Assembly (NCBI GenBank): GCA_021521415.1 | Contig: JAIQDT010003012.1 | Span: 248,001-312,000, forward strand | Direction of reading: 5' to 3' | DNA: 64,000 nucleotides | DNA from: Bidens hawaiensis | Lineage: Eukaryota > Streptophyta > Magnoliopsida > Asterales > Asteraceae | In this document: positions 1 to 12,542 of the stretch, in pieces | Position numbering within the stretch: the first letter of the stretch is position 1 | Layout: each line of letters starts with the position of its first letter | The notes under the pieces: model-generated | What the model saw: the letters and a program-made list of their open reading frames with translations, nothing else | What the model was told of the DNA's origin: nothing | The model's database searches: none | Translations under genes and position numbers: made by a program

Positions 1-183
1 CCCAATAAAATCAAATGTCAATCAAAAGTTCATCATAAGCCTAGGCAGTCTAAGGGGTTCAGCCAACAACCATATTCAAGACCAAAAGAAAATAAATAAG
101 TTCAAACAATAAATTCATGACAAAATAATAAATTCAAACTGACTAATAGGGATGGATGAGAAGGTGTTGAACCCGGACGCTAT
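1..183. repeat. Fragment of dispersed repeat (same family as 15.1-16.7 kb)
   Basis: The stretch at 24-44 matches 16036-16056 (aaaagttcatcataagcct plus flanks), so this piece belongs to the poorly preserved retroelement block seen later in the window. It ends at GCTAT (179-183), the target duplication of the solo LTR that follows. No coding frame is recognisable. Confidence 0.5.
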
Positions 184-236
184 TGTCACACCCCAACCTA
201 AGGCGGAAATGTCGGGGCGTGATCCGATTGCTCACA

Positions 237-2728
237 TGTAACACCCCGGCTAAAGCAAAAACGCCTGAGTATGATGTACAGATTGCTCAAACACACGTGA
301 CACTATTATGTGACCATAATAACATTATTTCATTTAAATCTTCATGTAACACAAGTTTATCAAATAATACAAGTTCTAACAAATAAATAAACAAATGATA
401 AGTTGTTCTTTGAATATCCTATAGGCATGCTATGTGTTTTCTAACTTTCATCCTCGCTTCTTTACACCTATAACATATGTATAAAATAAACTCAGCTATG
501 AACATAGCTGGTAAGATTCCCACAGTTTGATATAATACGTAAAAATCATACAATTCATGGACAAGTGACAAACGAGCAAGTAAAGTCCTTTCCAGTTGGT
601 ATCAATCAACGTACTCGGGTAATCGCGCAAGTAAGGTCCTTTCCAGTTGGTAACAACCACCATACTCGGATAATGAGGCCCTTTTCCACTCGATACAAAT
701 GGACCTGAGTGCAAAGGGGGGCGTATGATCATACTTATTGAGGCTACCACGTGCAAGTAAATTCGAGCAAATAATCAAGTAACACACAAGTCCATATAGT
801 GAATTGTAGTTTGTAATCGCAATAATAAATACTTGAAGTTTTGTAGGATACATATGCTACCCCAAAATATGAAAACGTTTAAAAAGGGGTGGTGAGAAAC
901 TCACCTTGAAATTGAAGATAAAAGTTGCAATGAAAACCGAAAGCATGATAATGAAACCGAAGCGGTCGAACATGCGTTAAAGAAATCCGAAACGATTGAA
1001 CTTCTCGAACTATAATTAAAACAAAAGTAAAGTCTAACTATCGAGATTGAAAAGGTTAAAATTATTTTGTTAACGGAGTTAAGCATTATTTAATGTAGCT
1101 TTTATTATTTTATGACATTTTTATATTATAATAATATTTTTTAAGCTTTAACGGGTTTTAATGATTTAAATTAATATTTTATTAATAACTTAACGCTAAT
1201 ACGAGAATTATGATATTTGCGAATAATGGATTTTAACTATAGTTTTATCTCAAAAAAAATGATTATGTTTACAATTTATAAAAAGGTAAAGAGCTGTAGT
1301 TAACGAAACGGAAAAATAAAATAATTTTATAGGGTGTAATGAAGGTGAACGTTAGTTTTTAGGTGAAAAATGTTAAACTTAAATTTATATATAATTTATT
1401 TACGTTAAAATGATTTTATATGATTTAAAATAATTTTTAATAATTTATTTGGTTTATTTAATAATAAAGACGACTTAAAATAATTCGGTTCATTTCCGGT
1501 CGGACCCGGACTCAACTTTAGGTTGGGTTCGTTTCCGACATGATAAAAAGTATTATATTTTAGAGAGTGAGATGAAAAGAATTAGTTTTAGATGTTGGAT
1601 AAATAAAATAACTAAACCAAACCGAACAAATACATAAGCGAGTCAAGATCGTTTTTGATGAACTAACACTAATGTTAAATAAATAATATAACATTAAGTT
1701 CTAAACGACCCGAACAAGCAGAAACTAAAAACATACCTGGAACAAGAACTTAGATAATAAAAGAAGAAATCTTCAACCTCACAGTTTGACTTCATAAATC
1801 AAAGTAGGTGAAAATCATCAAAATAAGAGAATAACAAGAATCTTTTGTAAATTGAGTTGTGAGGAAATGGGAAAGAATGTAGCTCTATTTATAAGTGAAG
1901 TGAGCTAGAGTTGTTTCAATTATATTAAATTGGTCAAAATACTTAATGGGTCATGAATGCCATTTAAAGCTTGTAATTGGTCATAAAAATAAATTGTAAC
2001 TTACAATTTATATTCAAACATATTTATCATCATTATAAAAAATTTTGACCAAGATTTAAATATAGTAAGAATGTATTTTTCTTCATCTTTTAAAACTAAC
2101 TAAGTAAAAAAAAATGTGACATAATTAAATAATAAAAGAAATGTACTTTGGTTATGCATAAGTAATGTTATCTATGCGATATTTGAATAAAGTATATATA
2201 TATATTAGTAATGGTTAATATATTTAAATAAATATAGGAAAAGCTATTACATACGAAATATGTAACATATGATTGTATTTATAACTAAATAGATCACCTC
2301 GACTAATAAAACGGATTAGTTTTCAAAATATATTTACTCTTTACTCCTTGAACTTTGAGGTGCAATCTATATGAAATAGAATTTATATAACTTGGATATT
2401 TTTATATTTTACCCGCACAGTTTGCAAATTGTTTTATCTTTAAAACGTTAACTTTCGTTAATTGCGCAAAATGAATTGAAAGAGACAAATGATAACCGTA
2501 AATCCTCGGAATTCAATGCGAATAGAAAATGAAGGTATGATAAACGACGAACAAGAGTACACTAAAATGACAAACCGGGTCGGTTTAACGAATACAATAC
2601 AAACTCAAAAATGACGAATGTCACATGAAGTGAAACTTGAGAATATTAATAATATATATATTTATAAACAAAAATCGAAAATTTGAAATGGGTCAGGTTT
2701 TCGGGTTTGAAAAGTAACGAATGTTACA
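237..2728 (-). mobile_element. Nested solo LTR, related gypsy family
   Basis: It begins TGTAACACCCCGGC, ends CGAATGTTACA and is flanked by the duplication TCACA (232-236 and 2729-2733). It is 2492 bp. Orientation is taken as minus because the ends match family A in that orientation and because a TATA-like motif reads on the minus strand near 1889-1900 (TTATAAATAG). A degenerate tandem array with the words CCTTTCCAGTTGGTA and ACTCGG occupies about 584-700. No protein-coding frame is seen. Confidence 0.85.
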
Positions 2729-4028
2729 TCACAGCTCGAAGATACTATCATATATAAAATGTGACAATATTTAATTAATTATTTACAAATATTACACACA
2801 TTATCCAATTATACAAAACAATTCAAATACACAAATATGAGTTCATATTACGATTATCTTGATTATATCCTAAGGTCTTGTCTACGTGTCCAACTTCAAT
2901 CTTCAATACAAGCAACCTGCATATGCGTAGAAAATGGAGTTTTGTCAACAAACATGTTGAGTAAGTTTACCACCAAGTTTTGACACTAAAATAATGTTAA
3001 TATGATAAATAAGCAAAACATAATAAATGCGGTAATGAAATCAAACCATAAGCAAGTAAGTTGTCGATTAAACCATTGCCAAACGAATCGGGCGCCGGTA
3101 AATCAACTATGAGCAAATAATGAGAATAAGACCGTTGCCAAGCGAATCAGGCGATGGTCAATGAGAATGAGAACCCTCTCCAAGGGGATATGTCAAACGA
3201 TTGCATATAAAGACAAATAAGCATATAACAAGTAGATTTGAGTAATCACACACAATTACACGTTTGCTATTTTTGATATGTATGTACATATAGATATATA
3301 TGTATAGTATGATATACGCATATGTCCCAAAATCGTTTGTGAAATTGAATAAAATAGGGAAATGATAAAGCTCACCTTAGTTTACAGGCAAGCGAGTATA
3401 ATTAAGAATAAACGAGTAAACGAATAAGCGAGTCGTCCAATACGCGTCAAACGAGATAACTGATCAGAACCTGAAACTTTGTGATATGAAACTATAAATA
3501 AAAACGAACTTAATGCCGCTGGATTTAATCCAAACGGATGAGTAGAACTCTAGTTATGCTGAATTAAACGTTTAAGCGAGCTGGTACTGACCAGAATCCG
3601 AACAGAGAGTCGGAAGTCGGGTTTTGGTCAGTAGCCTTAAAATTTTGTTACGAGAATACAAGTCTTTTATTTTGTTACGAGAATAAAAGTCTTCTAGACC
3701 GAAAGTTAAACTTGTTGACTGTTTTGCCCTTTAACGGGTTTTAAAGCAATTGACCAGTCAATACCCTTCAACCACCGAAATTGATTGAAGGTTTTTGACT
3801 AGGGAATATGTATGAATGATTTCTATGTTTACAACTTGCCCGGAAAGTGAAAGAATCAACAAAAACGATGAGTCAAAGGTCCATACGTATGCAAAGTCAA
3901 CCGATTATGAACGTATCTTCAACCAATAAGCAAAAACTGAAGAGTTTGAGGAGGGTCAGAGGAGGGTGATGGCTGAGAGTAGTGTTTTAGAGTTTACGGA
4001 TGATTTGTGGTAGAGAAATAATGATATG

Positions 4029-4036
4029 TTTATATA
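4029..4036 (-). promoter_or_regulatory. TATA-like box of family A LTR
   Basis: On the minus strand the LTR reads CCTATATAAACATA. The same box occurs at the same place in the other family A LTRs (44178-44185 and 49529-49536), so it is a conserved promoter element of this family. Confidence 0.6.
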
Positions 4037-4605
4037 GGATACACTAAATTGATCTAAACATGGCAACTTACTCGTTTAAGAACTGAATGGGCCTTTAATG
4101 ATTAAATCAATGTTATAAGCTGTAAATTTCGTTCTTGATCAAGGGGTTATGTATATGGACATGTATTTTAGTTTTATTAGCTTTCTTTGAGCTTAATTCA
4201 CCCGATTTATGCCTAAAATAAGTGATTTGCATGCTAAAAACGAATTAGGAAACAAAATAATCAATTAATAACAAAATCGAACCAATTAATAATAAAAATT
4301 CGTTTTTAATATTTAAGGTAAGAAAATGGACATGTTATAATATTATATAACTTATCTTGGGGCATATGTTTCGAGATTTGGGTCAAAAATAGTCCCTGTA
4401 CTTTTATAAATGCGATTTTTAGCCGTTTGAACTGATTTTAAGGGTTTTTAAGAACTCTTTGGCATAAATGAAAGTTATGAAATTATAAAATAAGTTAAAC
4501 CAAGTTAAATATCAATAAATACAAGTTTTAAATAGTTCAACAGATCAGAATTACATTCTCGAATCGGTTTAAACAAATACGAAAATTCTGAAACGTTATA
4601 GCTAT

Positions 4606-5436
4606 CTGGTTGAACCAAGGTACTCTCTGCTTTCTTCTTTCTTTGCGGCTGCCCCTGTGTAGGGTTTTTCTTCTATTTTTTTCTATTTCAAAACCCTCAA
4701 TAAATATATGTTTCCGCCACCTCCAAACAATTCCTGTGGCAAAACGTTTTCTCCAAGTTTTGATGTGGACCTTCTAAATCTGTTGGCCCGACCCAAGAGA
4801 TGGATTAGCTCGTCAATCACAATTCAAACCCACTAAACCTTTTTCCCTTGCTACTTATTTTATTACTACTAATAATAATAACAATCTGATCAATATAGCT
4901 TAGTATTTCCTTGTGACCCATAATCTTTCATTCTCTAATATAATTCCTTTGTATGACTTTAAATAAACTTCCAAATAATTTCTCTTCTATGAAACATATA
5001 GTTCTATTCTTGTATCTACTTTTCAACCATCAAACTCCAAATCAAGTGTTGTACCGTTCCAAAACTCGTTTCTGTCTTGTAACCATTTATTATTTATGTC
5101 TTCTTTAGTCACATGTCCATAATCATAGCTCACAAATTCCTTTCCAAAGCACATGTTACAAAGTTTAATTAATTAGTGATCATTTTAATAAACTAACAAA
5201 ATCAACTCCTGTCATAACTTGTTGACTCACATAACTAATGAATAACTCATTCTAATTATCTTTTTAAATAATTGTTATTGTTAAATAAATTTACTTCTTT
5301 TTGCCTGTTGTCCCTTGAAATCTTTATAATTTAAACATGAACCACTTGAGACTAATATTTAAGCAACATTAACTTAAAAACAATAACAATTCAAAAGTGT
5401 AGGAAATATTTGTATAATAATATATATAATTAAGAC
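4606..5436. other. AT-rich stretch without recognised features
   Basis: No convincing reading frame, LTR end or inverted repeat is seen. The pyrimidine-rich words near 4630-4680 look like plant 5' UTR or intron sequence, but nothing identifies a gene. Confidence 0.4.
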
Positions 5437-6866
5437 CACATCATCTACCATGCCAAACATAAGAATTAGACTTTGACGACTCAAACATGTAAATAGAAGT
5501 TGCAATTTTATTCATAGAATTTTTGACAACAATTACATTCAATTTGAACATAGCATTGTCGGCATAGCCCTTGCCGACAAACATTCCATTTTTCTATAAA
5601 ATTAATTTCCCATTAAATCACCAAGCGAAATCCGTGCTTGTTGAGCATCCATTCCAAGACAAGATTTTCTTGCGAATCTCGGGAACATAGAGAACTTTGG
5701 TCAATGTTAGCTCCTTGCCGGAAGTCCACTTCAAGACGACATCGCCTTCCCCCTTGATGTCTGCAGTTGCTTTATTCCCCATGTAAAGCTTCTGGTCACC
5801 CGTCGCCTCTTTGAAATTCTTAAAGAGTTGTTTGTCGCTGCAAACATGGCGGGTCGCGCCGGTGTCAACGTACCACCCTTTGGGAGCGTCTCCCACAACG
5901 TTGACTTCCTCGATGAAAGCCGCTTCCTCGGTAATCATTGCCACGAGAGGAGGGCCATCCTCATCCACCAAATGCGCGCGCTCGCGCTTCGGTTTCTTTC
6001 ACTGGTTCGCCCGGTGCCCCATCTCGTTACAGTTGTAACATGGTCCTTGGAAAGGTGGAGACTTCTTTTTCACAGCCCCTTTCTTCCGCCAAGGTTCATT
6101 TTCGCTTTCCCTGTGTTACCTTTGCCTTTGCCCTTGTTGCCCCCTTTGGAGGATTGACCGTACTCGAAAAAGTTAGCCTTGGCGGAAACATCCACTAGGC
6201 TACCTTTTTGAGCTCTCTTATTGTCTTCTTCTATCCAAAGTCGAACAATAAGATTATCAATAGTCATCTCCTTTCGCTTGTGTTTAAGATAATTCTTAAA
6301 CTCAACCCAACTAGGAGGCAATTTTTCAGTCATCGCTGCCACTTGAAATGTCTCACTAAGTGTCATTCCATCAGCAAAGATGTTGTGAAGTATAAATTGC
6401 AACTCTTGGACTTGACTAATTACAGTCTTGGAGTCAACCATTTTATAGTCCAAGAAACGGGCGACAACAAATTTCTTTGTTCCTGCATCCTCCGTTTTGT
6501 ACTTTTTCTTTAAAGACTCCCATAATTCTTGGCAGTCTTTATTGAAGAGTACACGTTATACAACGCGTCAACTAAACCGTTTAAAACATAGTTTCGACAT
6601 AAGAATTCCGAATGCTTCCACGCATCTACTGCACTCAAAGCTTGAGTGTCGGTCTCCCCCTCCGCGTTAGTGGCTGGGGGAGCGGATTCTGTCAAGAACC
6701 TCGCAAGGTTCAAGGTGATCAAATAGAAGAACATCTTCTGTTGCCACCGTTTAAAGTGCAAACCCGAGAACTTCTCAGGTTTATCAGCGTGATTAGCCAT
6801 GGTAGTAGTTCCTACCATAACGGACGAAGGCGTACCGATAACGTTGCTTGATGACGGTGATGCCAT
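5437..6866 (-). pseudogene. Ty1/copia Gag-protease remnant
   Basis: Reading leftward from ATG at 6866, the Gag begins MASPSSSNVIGTPSS and includes PEKFSGLHFKRWQQKMFFYL, typical of copia Gag. A zinc knuckle CYNCNEMGHRAN lies near 6000-6040, but its next Cys codon is replaced by TGA (5999-6001). Then follow the copia protease signature WYVDTGATRHVCSD (near 5860) and MYMGNK-like and VLYVPEI motifs. A decayed pre-integrase region runs to WHGR near 5445. At least two frameshifts (near 6500 and near 6070) and the stop break the frame. RT, RNase H and the 3' LTR are missing. In life this region would encode the capsid and the aspartic protease. It is certainly non-functional. Confidence 0.85.
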
Positions 6867-7800
6867 TTTTTTTGAAAAATAAACTATGCTAAGTTAGTTT
6901 TTCGGAAATATTAATAGTGGTCGTTCCCACTAAATTAAAGTTACGCAAAACTTTTTAATTTGAACTCTTGATTTAACCCACCGAAGGTGTTCTAAGTCCA
7001 ACTTTGAAGGGACCAAACAATGGGTTTTCCCAAGAGTTTAGCGTTAAAAAATCCGAATTGCAACCGGTTTCTGTTTCTACAAAGGTGCTCCTTTGAATAA
7101 AAAGGAAAAAAAAAGGTTTTTTAAAAACACAACTGCGTGAAACAAAACTAGTTTGAGTCACACAAGAATGTTTTGAACACACGAACAGTGAATTTTTAAA
7201 AATTTGTTTTAAGATTATAGGAATCCATTCGTGTATAAAAATAAAACACTTTTAATTAAATGATTACAATTCAAAGAATCAAACCTATCTAGGAAAGAAA
7301 GTAAATTACGATACGAATTACAACAGAAAAATCAAAATTACAATACAATTGAAATAAAATAATGCAAGAAAGGTGTAGAAGAAAAATGGTGTCGTAGTCT
7401 TTGTGACCGAGGATCGTGCTTAACACGGGGCCCTTAAAACAAATTCCGGGTCTCTCCTCGTTTTGTTTCCCAGGGTACAACGACCTAAGCAATATGTACT
7501 GCCGGGGAGAGCTCTAGCACCCGAATAGTACCTTAAAGAAAATGATGAAGATGATCAAGAATGTTGGAATTTTTTAGGGAGAAAGTTGAAGAAAACACAA
7601 GAGAGAATGTGTTATTTTGTGTGTCTTTCAACCAAGGAATACCTTGGTATTTATAGTTGAAAAACAACTCATTCACCATAAACACGTGAGTTGAAACTTC
7701 AATGACCGTTAATCAAAACTTTAATTTTTTTGACCAAATTAAAGGACATTTTAATGGCTTTGACTAATTGACTAACAACCTTGAATAAAACAATTCAAAG
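6867..7800 (-). mobile_element. 5' leader and LTR part of the copia remnant
   Basis: This lies directly upstream of the copia gag start. The segment about 7400-7660 resembles, in reverse, 45150-45340 (shared words CCCCGGCA.TACATA, TTGTACCCTGGGA and TTTAAGGG.CC), so both are LTRs of one copia family. A TATA box reads CTATAAATACC on the minus strand (7646-7656). I could not fix the exact LTR borders or find a primer binding site. Confidence 0.55.
7646..7656 (-). promoter_or_regulatory. TATA box of copia LTR
   Basis: CTATAAATACC on the minus strand, followed by CAAGGTATTCC and a pyrimidine-rich leader. The related LTR at 44.7-45.4 kb has TATAAATTGG at the matching place. Confidence 0.55.
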
Positions 7801-8201
7801 TTGAATAAAATAATTCAAAATATTTTTTTTCACAAAAAGTTTTCCAAAAGGAAAATGGTTGGATATAGTGTCAAAGTTGGGTTTGCAACAAAATTATGCT
7901 GCAAATCCAATAATGATTTGTACGGGTTATCTGGAGTTAATGGATTGGAAATACGGTTTGGCAAAGAACGAAGAAGGCGTAACAAAAATAAGTTTTAAAT
8001 AAGGAAGAGATGTTATGATGCTACACAAAAAAATGGTTATATAAATCTTGTGAAGATGCCAATAAAGATGCCAAGGAACAAGACACTTCTGTGAATAATG
8101 CTGTTAAAGAAACACTCCTGTTTAAGATGACAAAAATGATGAACTAATGCATTGAAGGACCTAGAAGATGATGACTTCTTTCTCGTGGAAGAAGAGCCTA
8201 A
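7801..8201. other. Sequence without recognised features
   Basis: Short reading frames are present on both strands, but none has a recognisable domain or good context. Confidence 0.4.
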
Positions 8202-9094
8202 TCTATATCTATAATATATATAAACCAAAACCCAAAAATCCTATGTGTCGCGATGTGGTCACTCCCCCCTTTTATGGAAGCTACCAGATTGCTTAATTTT
8301 TAAATGAAAGCCTCTCATTGATTTAACCCAAATTTATGGGTATGGGTCTCACCAAAGCCAGATATCTCTTAAACGGGTTATAACATCTCATTAAATTAAA
8401 AATTAATCTTACCAATTATTTGATGTAAAAATCCTATAAAATAGGGATATCCTAAAATTTAATATCCAAATTAAAAAGAAAAGAATATTATTTATAATTA
8501 ATAAATAATTTTATAGTAAAAAACATAAACGGGTCATGGGTCACCAAATCCAGATAGCTTTTAAACGGGTTATAACATATCATTTATTTATGAAACTCTT
8601 TCATAATCAAACCTTAAGTATATTATTAACTTTCATACAATGAAGAAAATTAAAATCCAAAAAATAAATATTAAAAAACAAAAAATGTAAAACTACCATT
8701 CTCTCAAGCCATCAGATTGCTTTATTTGTAAATGAAGGTTTTTCACGCATTTGACCCGAATTCACGGGTAAAGGTCTCACCAAACCCAGGTAGCTCTTTA
8801 ACGGGTTATAACATCTCACTATATTAAAAAATAATCTCATAAAATATTTGATATGAAAATCCTATAAAATAGGGATATACTAAAAATTAGTATCCTGTTT
8901 TATTTTAAAAAAAGATATTATCTATAATTAAGAAACAATTTTAAAATAAAGAAAATCAACGGGTAATGAGTATCACCAAACACGGATATCTTTTAAACTG
9001 GATTATAACATATCATTTATTTGTGAAACCATTTTATCATCAAAAATCAAGTATGTTAATTATTAGCTTTCTTACAATAAATAAAATTAAATTC

Positions 9095-9166
<72 letters not shown>

Positions 9167-9221
9167 TTAAAAAAACGAATAATGTAAAACAACCCCCGTA
9201 ATACGAGGGATAAAATCTAGT
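8202..9221 (+). mobile_element. Candidate non-autonomous Helitron with internal duplication
   Basis: The left end TCTATATCTATAATATATA has the TC start and the AT-rich form seen in plant Helitrons. The right end has an imperfect hairpin CCCCCGTAATACGAGGG, seven bases, then CTAGT (9217-9221). Two diverged copies of a block of about 427 bp (from about 8281 and about 8708) fill the interior; both contain ACGGGTTATAACAT and AAAATCCTATAAAATAGGGATAT. The base after CTAGT is G rather than the expected T, so the exact right border is uncertain. Confidence 0.5.
9098..9162. repeat. (TA)n microsatellite
   Basis: An uninterrupted TA run of about 65 bases inside the Helitron-like element. Confidence 0.95.
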
Positions 9222-10330
9222 GTTGAATAAACGAAGATGTGGTCACGGCCCTTTATGGATTATAAGGGGGTGAATGTTATCTTATTAATCCTTTAAAGGG
9301 CTGTCCCATTTAGCTTTATTTTGATTTGTTTATATCTTAAGATACTTTGTAATTGGATTGTAAATGCTATGGGCTATAGAAACTTTAATAAGGCCCATAT
9401 TTGTGTTGTTGTAAACATGTATTAGGGTATAACATGGCAGAATCTAATGGCGATAAAACGGTTATTCCCAACCAGTGCCTTCATGCCTGTTCATCCCTAT
9501 AAATACTTATCTACAAATCAGATCTTACTATTATATTAAAGCAACACATTATGGACACATGACTTCTTTTTAAAGTGTCCACATAATATGACACGTAAGC
9601 TATTTCCAAAATTAAACCCTATTTAAATCTATTAAATTAATTTCCTACATTTATTATTACTTTTAAAATTTCTAAATGAAATTTTCATTAACTCTTATTA
9701 AGTGTGATTTCTAGAAATAAAAAAACGTTTAACTTTATTTATTACGCCTTTTAAACTAATTTTTAAATATTTTATTTCAAAATATTGTTGTTATAAAGAT
9801 CCTTTTGATTTGTGCAAAACAACTAACATATGCATAAACTATTAAAAGTCTCTTTTCGAGCATGTGTACATCTAAATACTCAGAATTTACGTTATATGAA
9901 AATTTAGTTAAACTTGGCTTGACTCTTGATTTGCTTTACCATTTTAAAACCTTAAAGTTATCCTTTAGTATCATTCAATAATTAATATGGGAAAAACACA
10001 TATGTTGTGTACAATGAGATATTTAAAGGTTTATGAACAATTTTTATATTTAATCTTTTTTTAAGTTTATATATAATGTAATATTTAATTTCATATATGA
10101 GAAATTGTTATACAATCCTAAATTATACCACGTATATAAACATCTTTTTTATTGATGTTATATTCTTTATTCAGCCCGTGTATTACACGGGTTACAAATC
10201 TAGTTGTAAATATATCAATTTGTTAATGCAATAGTATTCTGTTGTTATTATTCTCTTTCCTAATCAATCTCTTTCTTACTCATATCTTACGTGAAGTATT
10301 ATTGTTGTGAAACAAAGAATGAAGTCACAA
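9222..10330 (+). mobile_element. LTR-like sequence interrupted by a Helitron
   Basis: Before the Helitron the sequence has a promoter-like CCCTATAAATACTTAT (about 9496-9510). After it (from 10205) comes a pyrimidine-rich segment with TTCTCTTTCCTAATC that looks like an LTR leader. Taken together they resemble one solo LTR of copia type. The ends (possibly TGTTGAATAA near 9221 and GTTGTGAAACA near 10313) are not supported by a target duplication. Confidence 0.35.
9523..10204 (+). mobile_element. Non-autonomous Helitron
   Basis: The element starts TCTTACTATTATATTAAAG after an A and ends CTAGT before a T, which is the A^T insertion rule of Helitrons. A perfect seven-base-pair hairpin CCCGTGT-ATT-ACACGGG (10175-10191) stands eight bases before the CTAGT end, as expected for a Helitron terminator. 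It is 682 bp with no Rep/helicase frame, so it must have been moved by an autonomous partner. Confidence 0.85.
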
Positions 10331-10980
10331 TCAAAATTTCAAAAGAAAAGGACGATCCATGGGATGCCACTGTCTAACAAAGCCCAGTAGCAGGCCCTTA
10401 AACAAGCCGACCGTTCAATGAACCGCTCGTGAACTGTTAAAGAGGAAGTCCATTTTTGTTTATTTATTTAATAAATTAGTGAACTTAATCAATTTTTTTG
10501 GTTCATTTAGTGAAGCGAACGAACATATACATGTGTCTCATTTGTTCATTTACGAAAGCGAACAAACATAATCAAATATTTTAAGTTGCCATTTTCTGTT
10601 TGGCTACATAGAACAAAAAATAGGAACAGCCCATATCATATATGTTTACATGAACAAAGTTAACAACCTGCATTCGTCTACCTTCTCGTCCACTAGTGAA
10701 TCGAGATGACCTGCTATTACGAAAACTAATCAATTCATTCCCAACTTCGCAAATTTAAATGCATAATGTTTCGACATTTTAAAATTCCACAAATCCAACA
10801 CCTTAAGATTTAGTAAATACTAAACAGCTCCACATAGGTCTTCAATAACACTTTCATTAAACCTTTTATGTAGTTATGTTTACTATTATAAAATCATAGA
10901 TCTAGTTTTCTGCAAATTATAAACTGATTGTTTTAGAAAGAGTGCTTTATATATAGTTGCATTAAAAATATAATATTTAT
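10331..10980. other. Intergenic sequence, no gene seen
   Basis: Contains repeat-like words such as GAAGCGAACGAACAT (around 10510) often found in old plant transposons, but no frame or border can be set. Confidence 0.35.
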
Positions 10981-11733
10981 AAGGCATTTACATATATCCC
11001 CTCCCTAATTTTTCTTATTACATATTTTCCCAATGCTAAACCTTAAATTACATATTTCCTCTCTCTAAAACCACATATATTACATATCTCCACATTTCAT
11101 TTAAATTAACTAACTAAATGGCCAATGTACCCTTAATGAACTAATTTACATATATCCCCTTCTTAATAGTAACAATTACATATATCCCCAATTTAAACCC
11201 AAACCGAGTTGGTTTTAAGACGAATATATCGAAGCTAATAAATTCAATTGGGGTCGATTTTTTTAATCGCTGGCAAATATAAAAAACAAGAAACAAAAAT
11301 TTTACATGGTTTATAGGTTCAACATTTCTGACATGAAGGATCAACAAATTAAATCACATAATATTCTATAAAGGAATTTTTACATATATCCCCTCCCTAA
11401 ATTATATCAAATAATTACGTAGTAGTTATTTATAAAATGCACTGATATGGTTATATAATATATAAAATTTCAACTGCTTTTCTACACGTAGGTTTTGAAA
11501 TAAATTTATTTAAATTGATTTTATTAATTACAACAAAAAAACATTATAGAAAAAGTATCAAAGTCAAAATATCAAATTACGTAAAAGTCACTTGAGATCA
11601 AATAAATATAGAAGCATTTACATATAGTTATAAAAGAGTAAAATAGTAAATGAAGACTAGAAGGAAAAGTAATTTAAGGTTTAACACTGGAGAAATAAAA
11701 AGAAGTTAGGGAAATGATATATGTAAAAATCCC
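10981..11733. mobile_element. Terminal-inverted-repeat element cluster (MITE-like)
   Basis: GGAATTTTTACATATATCCC at 11373 is matched in reverse by ...GATATATGTAAAAATCCC ending at 11733, an imperfect inverted repeat of nearly 30 bp that bounds a 361-bp element. A further diverged left-type end (GGCATTTACATATATCCC) begins near 10984, and the word TTACATATATCCCC recurs near 11149 and 11177. This suggests nested or truncated copies. No clear target duplication was found. Confidence 0.5.
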
Positions 11734-12264
11734 AATATTTAAAGGACGACTAGAATCAAACTTTATGATTATCTTAAATATTTTAGAAGAAATTTTCATT
11801 TATGCTCTTACCTTTTCAATCTAAATCAAATGTTTAATATGTAAACTGTCTCTACATTAAACAGTATGCGTTCATAAATTCTCATACCTATTCATCAAAA
11901 CAAGCCTAACAGCATGCTTAACTCTAGCGAAATGTTTACCGTAGACAACATGCTCTAGACACACGCTTAACTATAGTGTGACCTGTGTCCAGTATGACCC
12001 GTCCTCAGCCTAGAGATACCGAGAGGAACCTAAAAGGCAACGTCAAATAGCCCAAAAACGTGTTTTGTGAAAAAATTGGATGCATGTTTTTGTCAAACTC
12101 AGTATAGGTCGAAACAGATACTTTTGAAAAATGGGTCCGAAGTACTCTCGTTCAGTTTAGGCAGGCAATTTTATTTTTTTTTCCCATTTTCTGAGTTTAA
12201 AACGTTTTCTGGTTTGAATAAATATCAAATATGCATATAATAGGTAAGAATGATTTGTGTACCT
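11734..12264. other. Intergenic sequence, no gene seen
   Basis: No reading frame or repeat border that I can defend. Confidence 0.35.
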
Positions 12265-12542
12265 TGTGTAAGCAAGATAACAGTGTTGGTGAAAATCTAT
12301 GCATCATCATTCATCAATAGTATCATCAAGATGCTTGCATATTACCAGAAGGTTCTCTTCATAAAAGGTGAGCCTACACATCATAGAATTAAAAAAAATA
12401 ACCTGTGTAAGCAAGATAACAGTGTTGGTGAAAATCTATGCATCATCATTCATCAATAGTATCATCAAGATGCTTGCATATTACCAGAAGGTTCTCTTCA
12501 TAAAAGGTGAGCCTACACATCATAGAATTAAAAAAAATAACC
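12265..12542. repeat. 139-bp tandem duplication
   Basis: Two head-to-tail copies (12265-12403 and 12404-12542) appear identical over their length, each beginning TGTGTAAGCAAGATAACAG. Identity between copies points to a recent duplication. Confidence 0.95.

Larger units (their letters stand above)
184..4600 (-). mobile_element. Solo LTR of Ty3/gypsy family A, minus orientation, interrupted by a nested LTR
   Basis: The plus-strand left end TGTCACACCCCAACC matches the outer ends of the LTRs at 43771 and 50846. The right end is a decayed ...AAACGTTATA. The 5-bp duplication GCTAT lies on both sides (179-183 and 4601-4605). Removing the nested LTR (237-2733) leaves about 1.9 kb, close to the 1854-bp family A LTR at 48993-50846, and the sequence across the join (GATTGCTCACA then GCTCGAAGATAC) reads as the uninterrupted LTR does at 43820. 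No internal element sequence or second LTR is present, so this is a solo LTR. Two diverged copies of a short unit (ATTGCCAAACGAATCGGGCG type) lie near 3075 and 3132. Confidence 0.85.

Noticed and set aside
8966..9163. Frame ending in a repeated Tyr-Ile tail
   Set aside because: It is a translation of the TA microsatellite.
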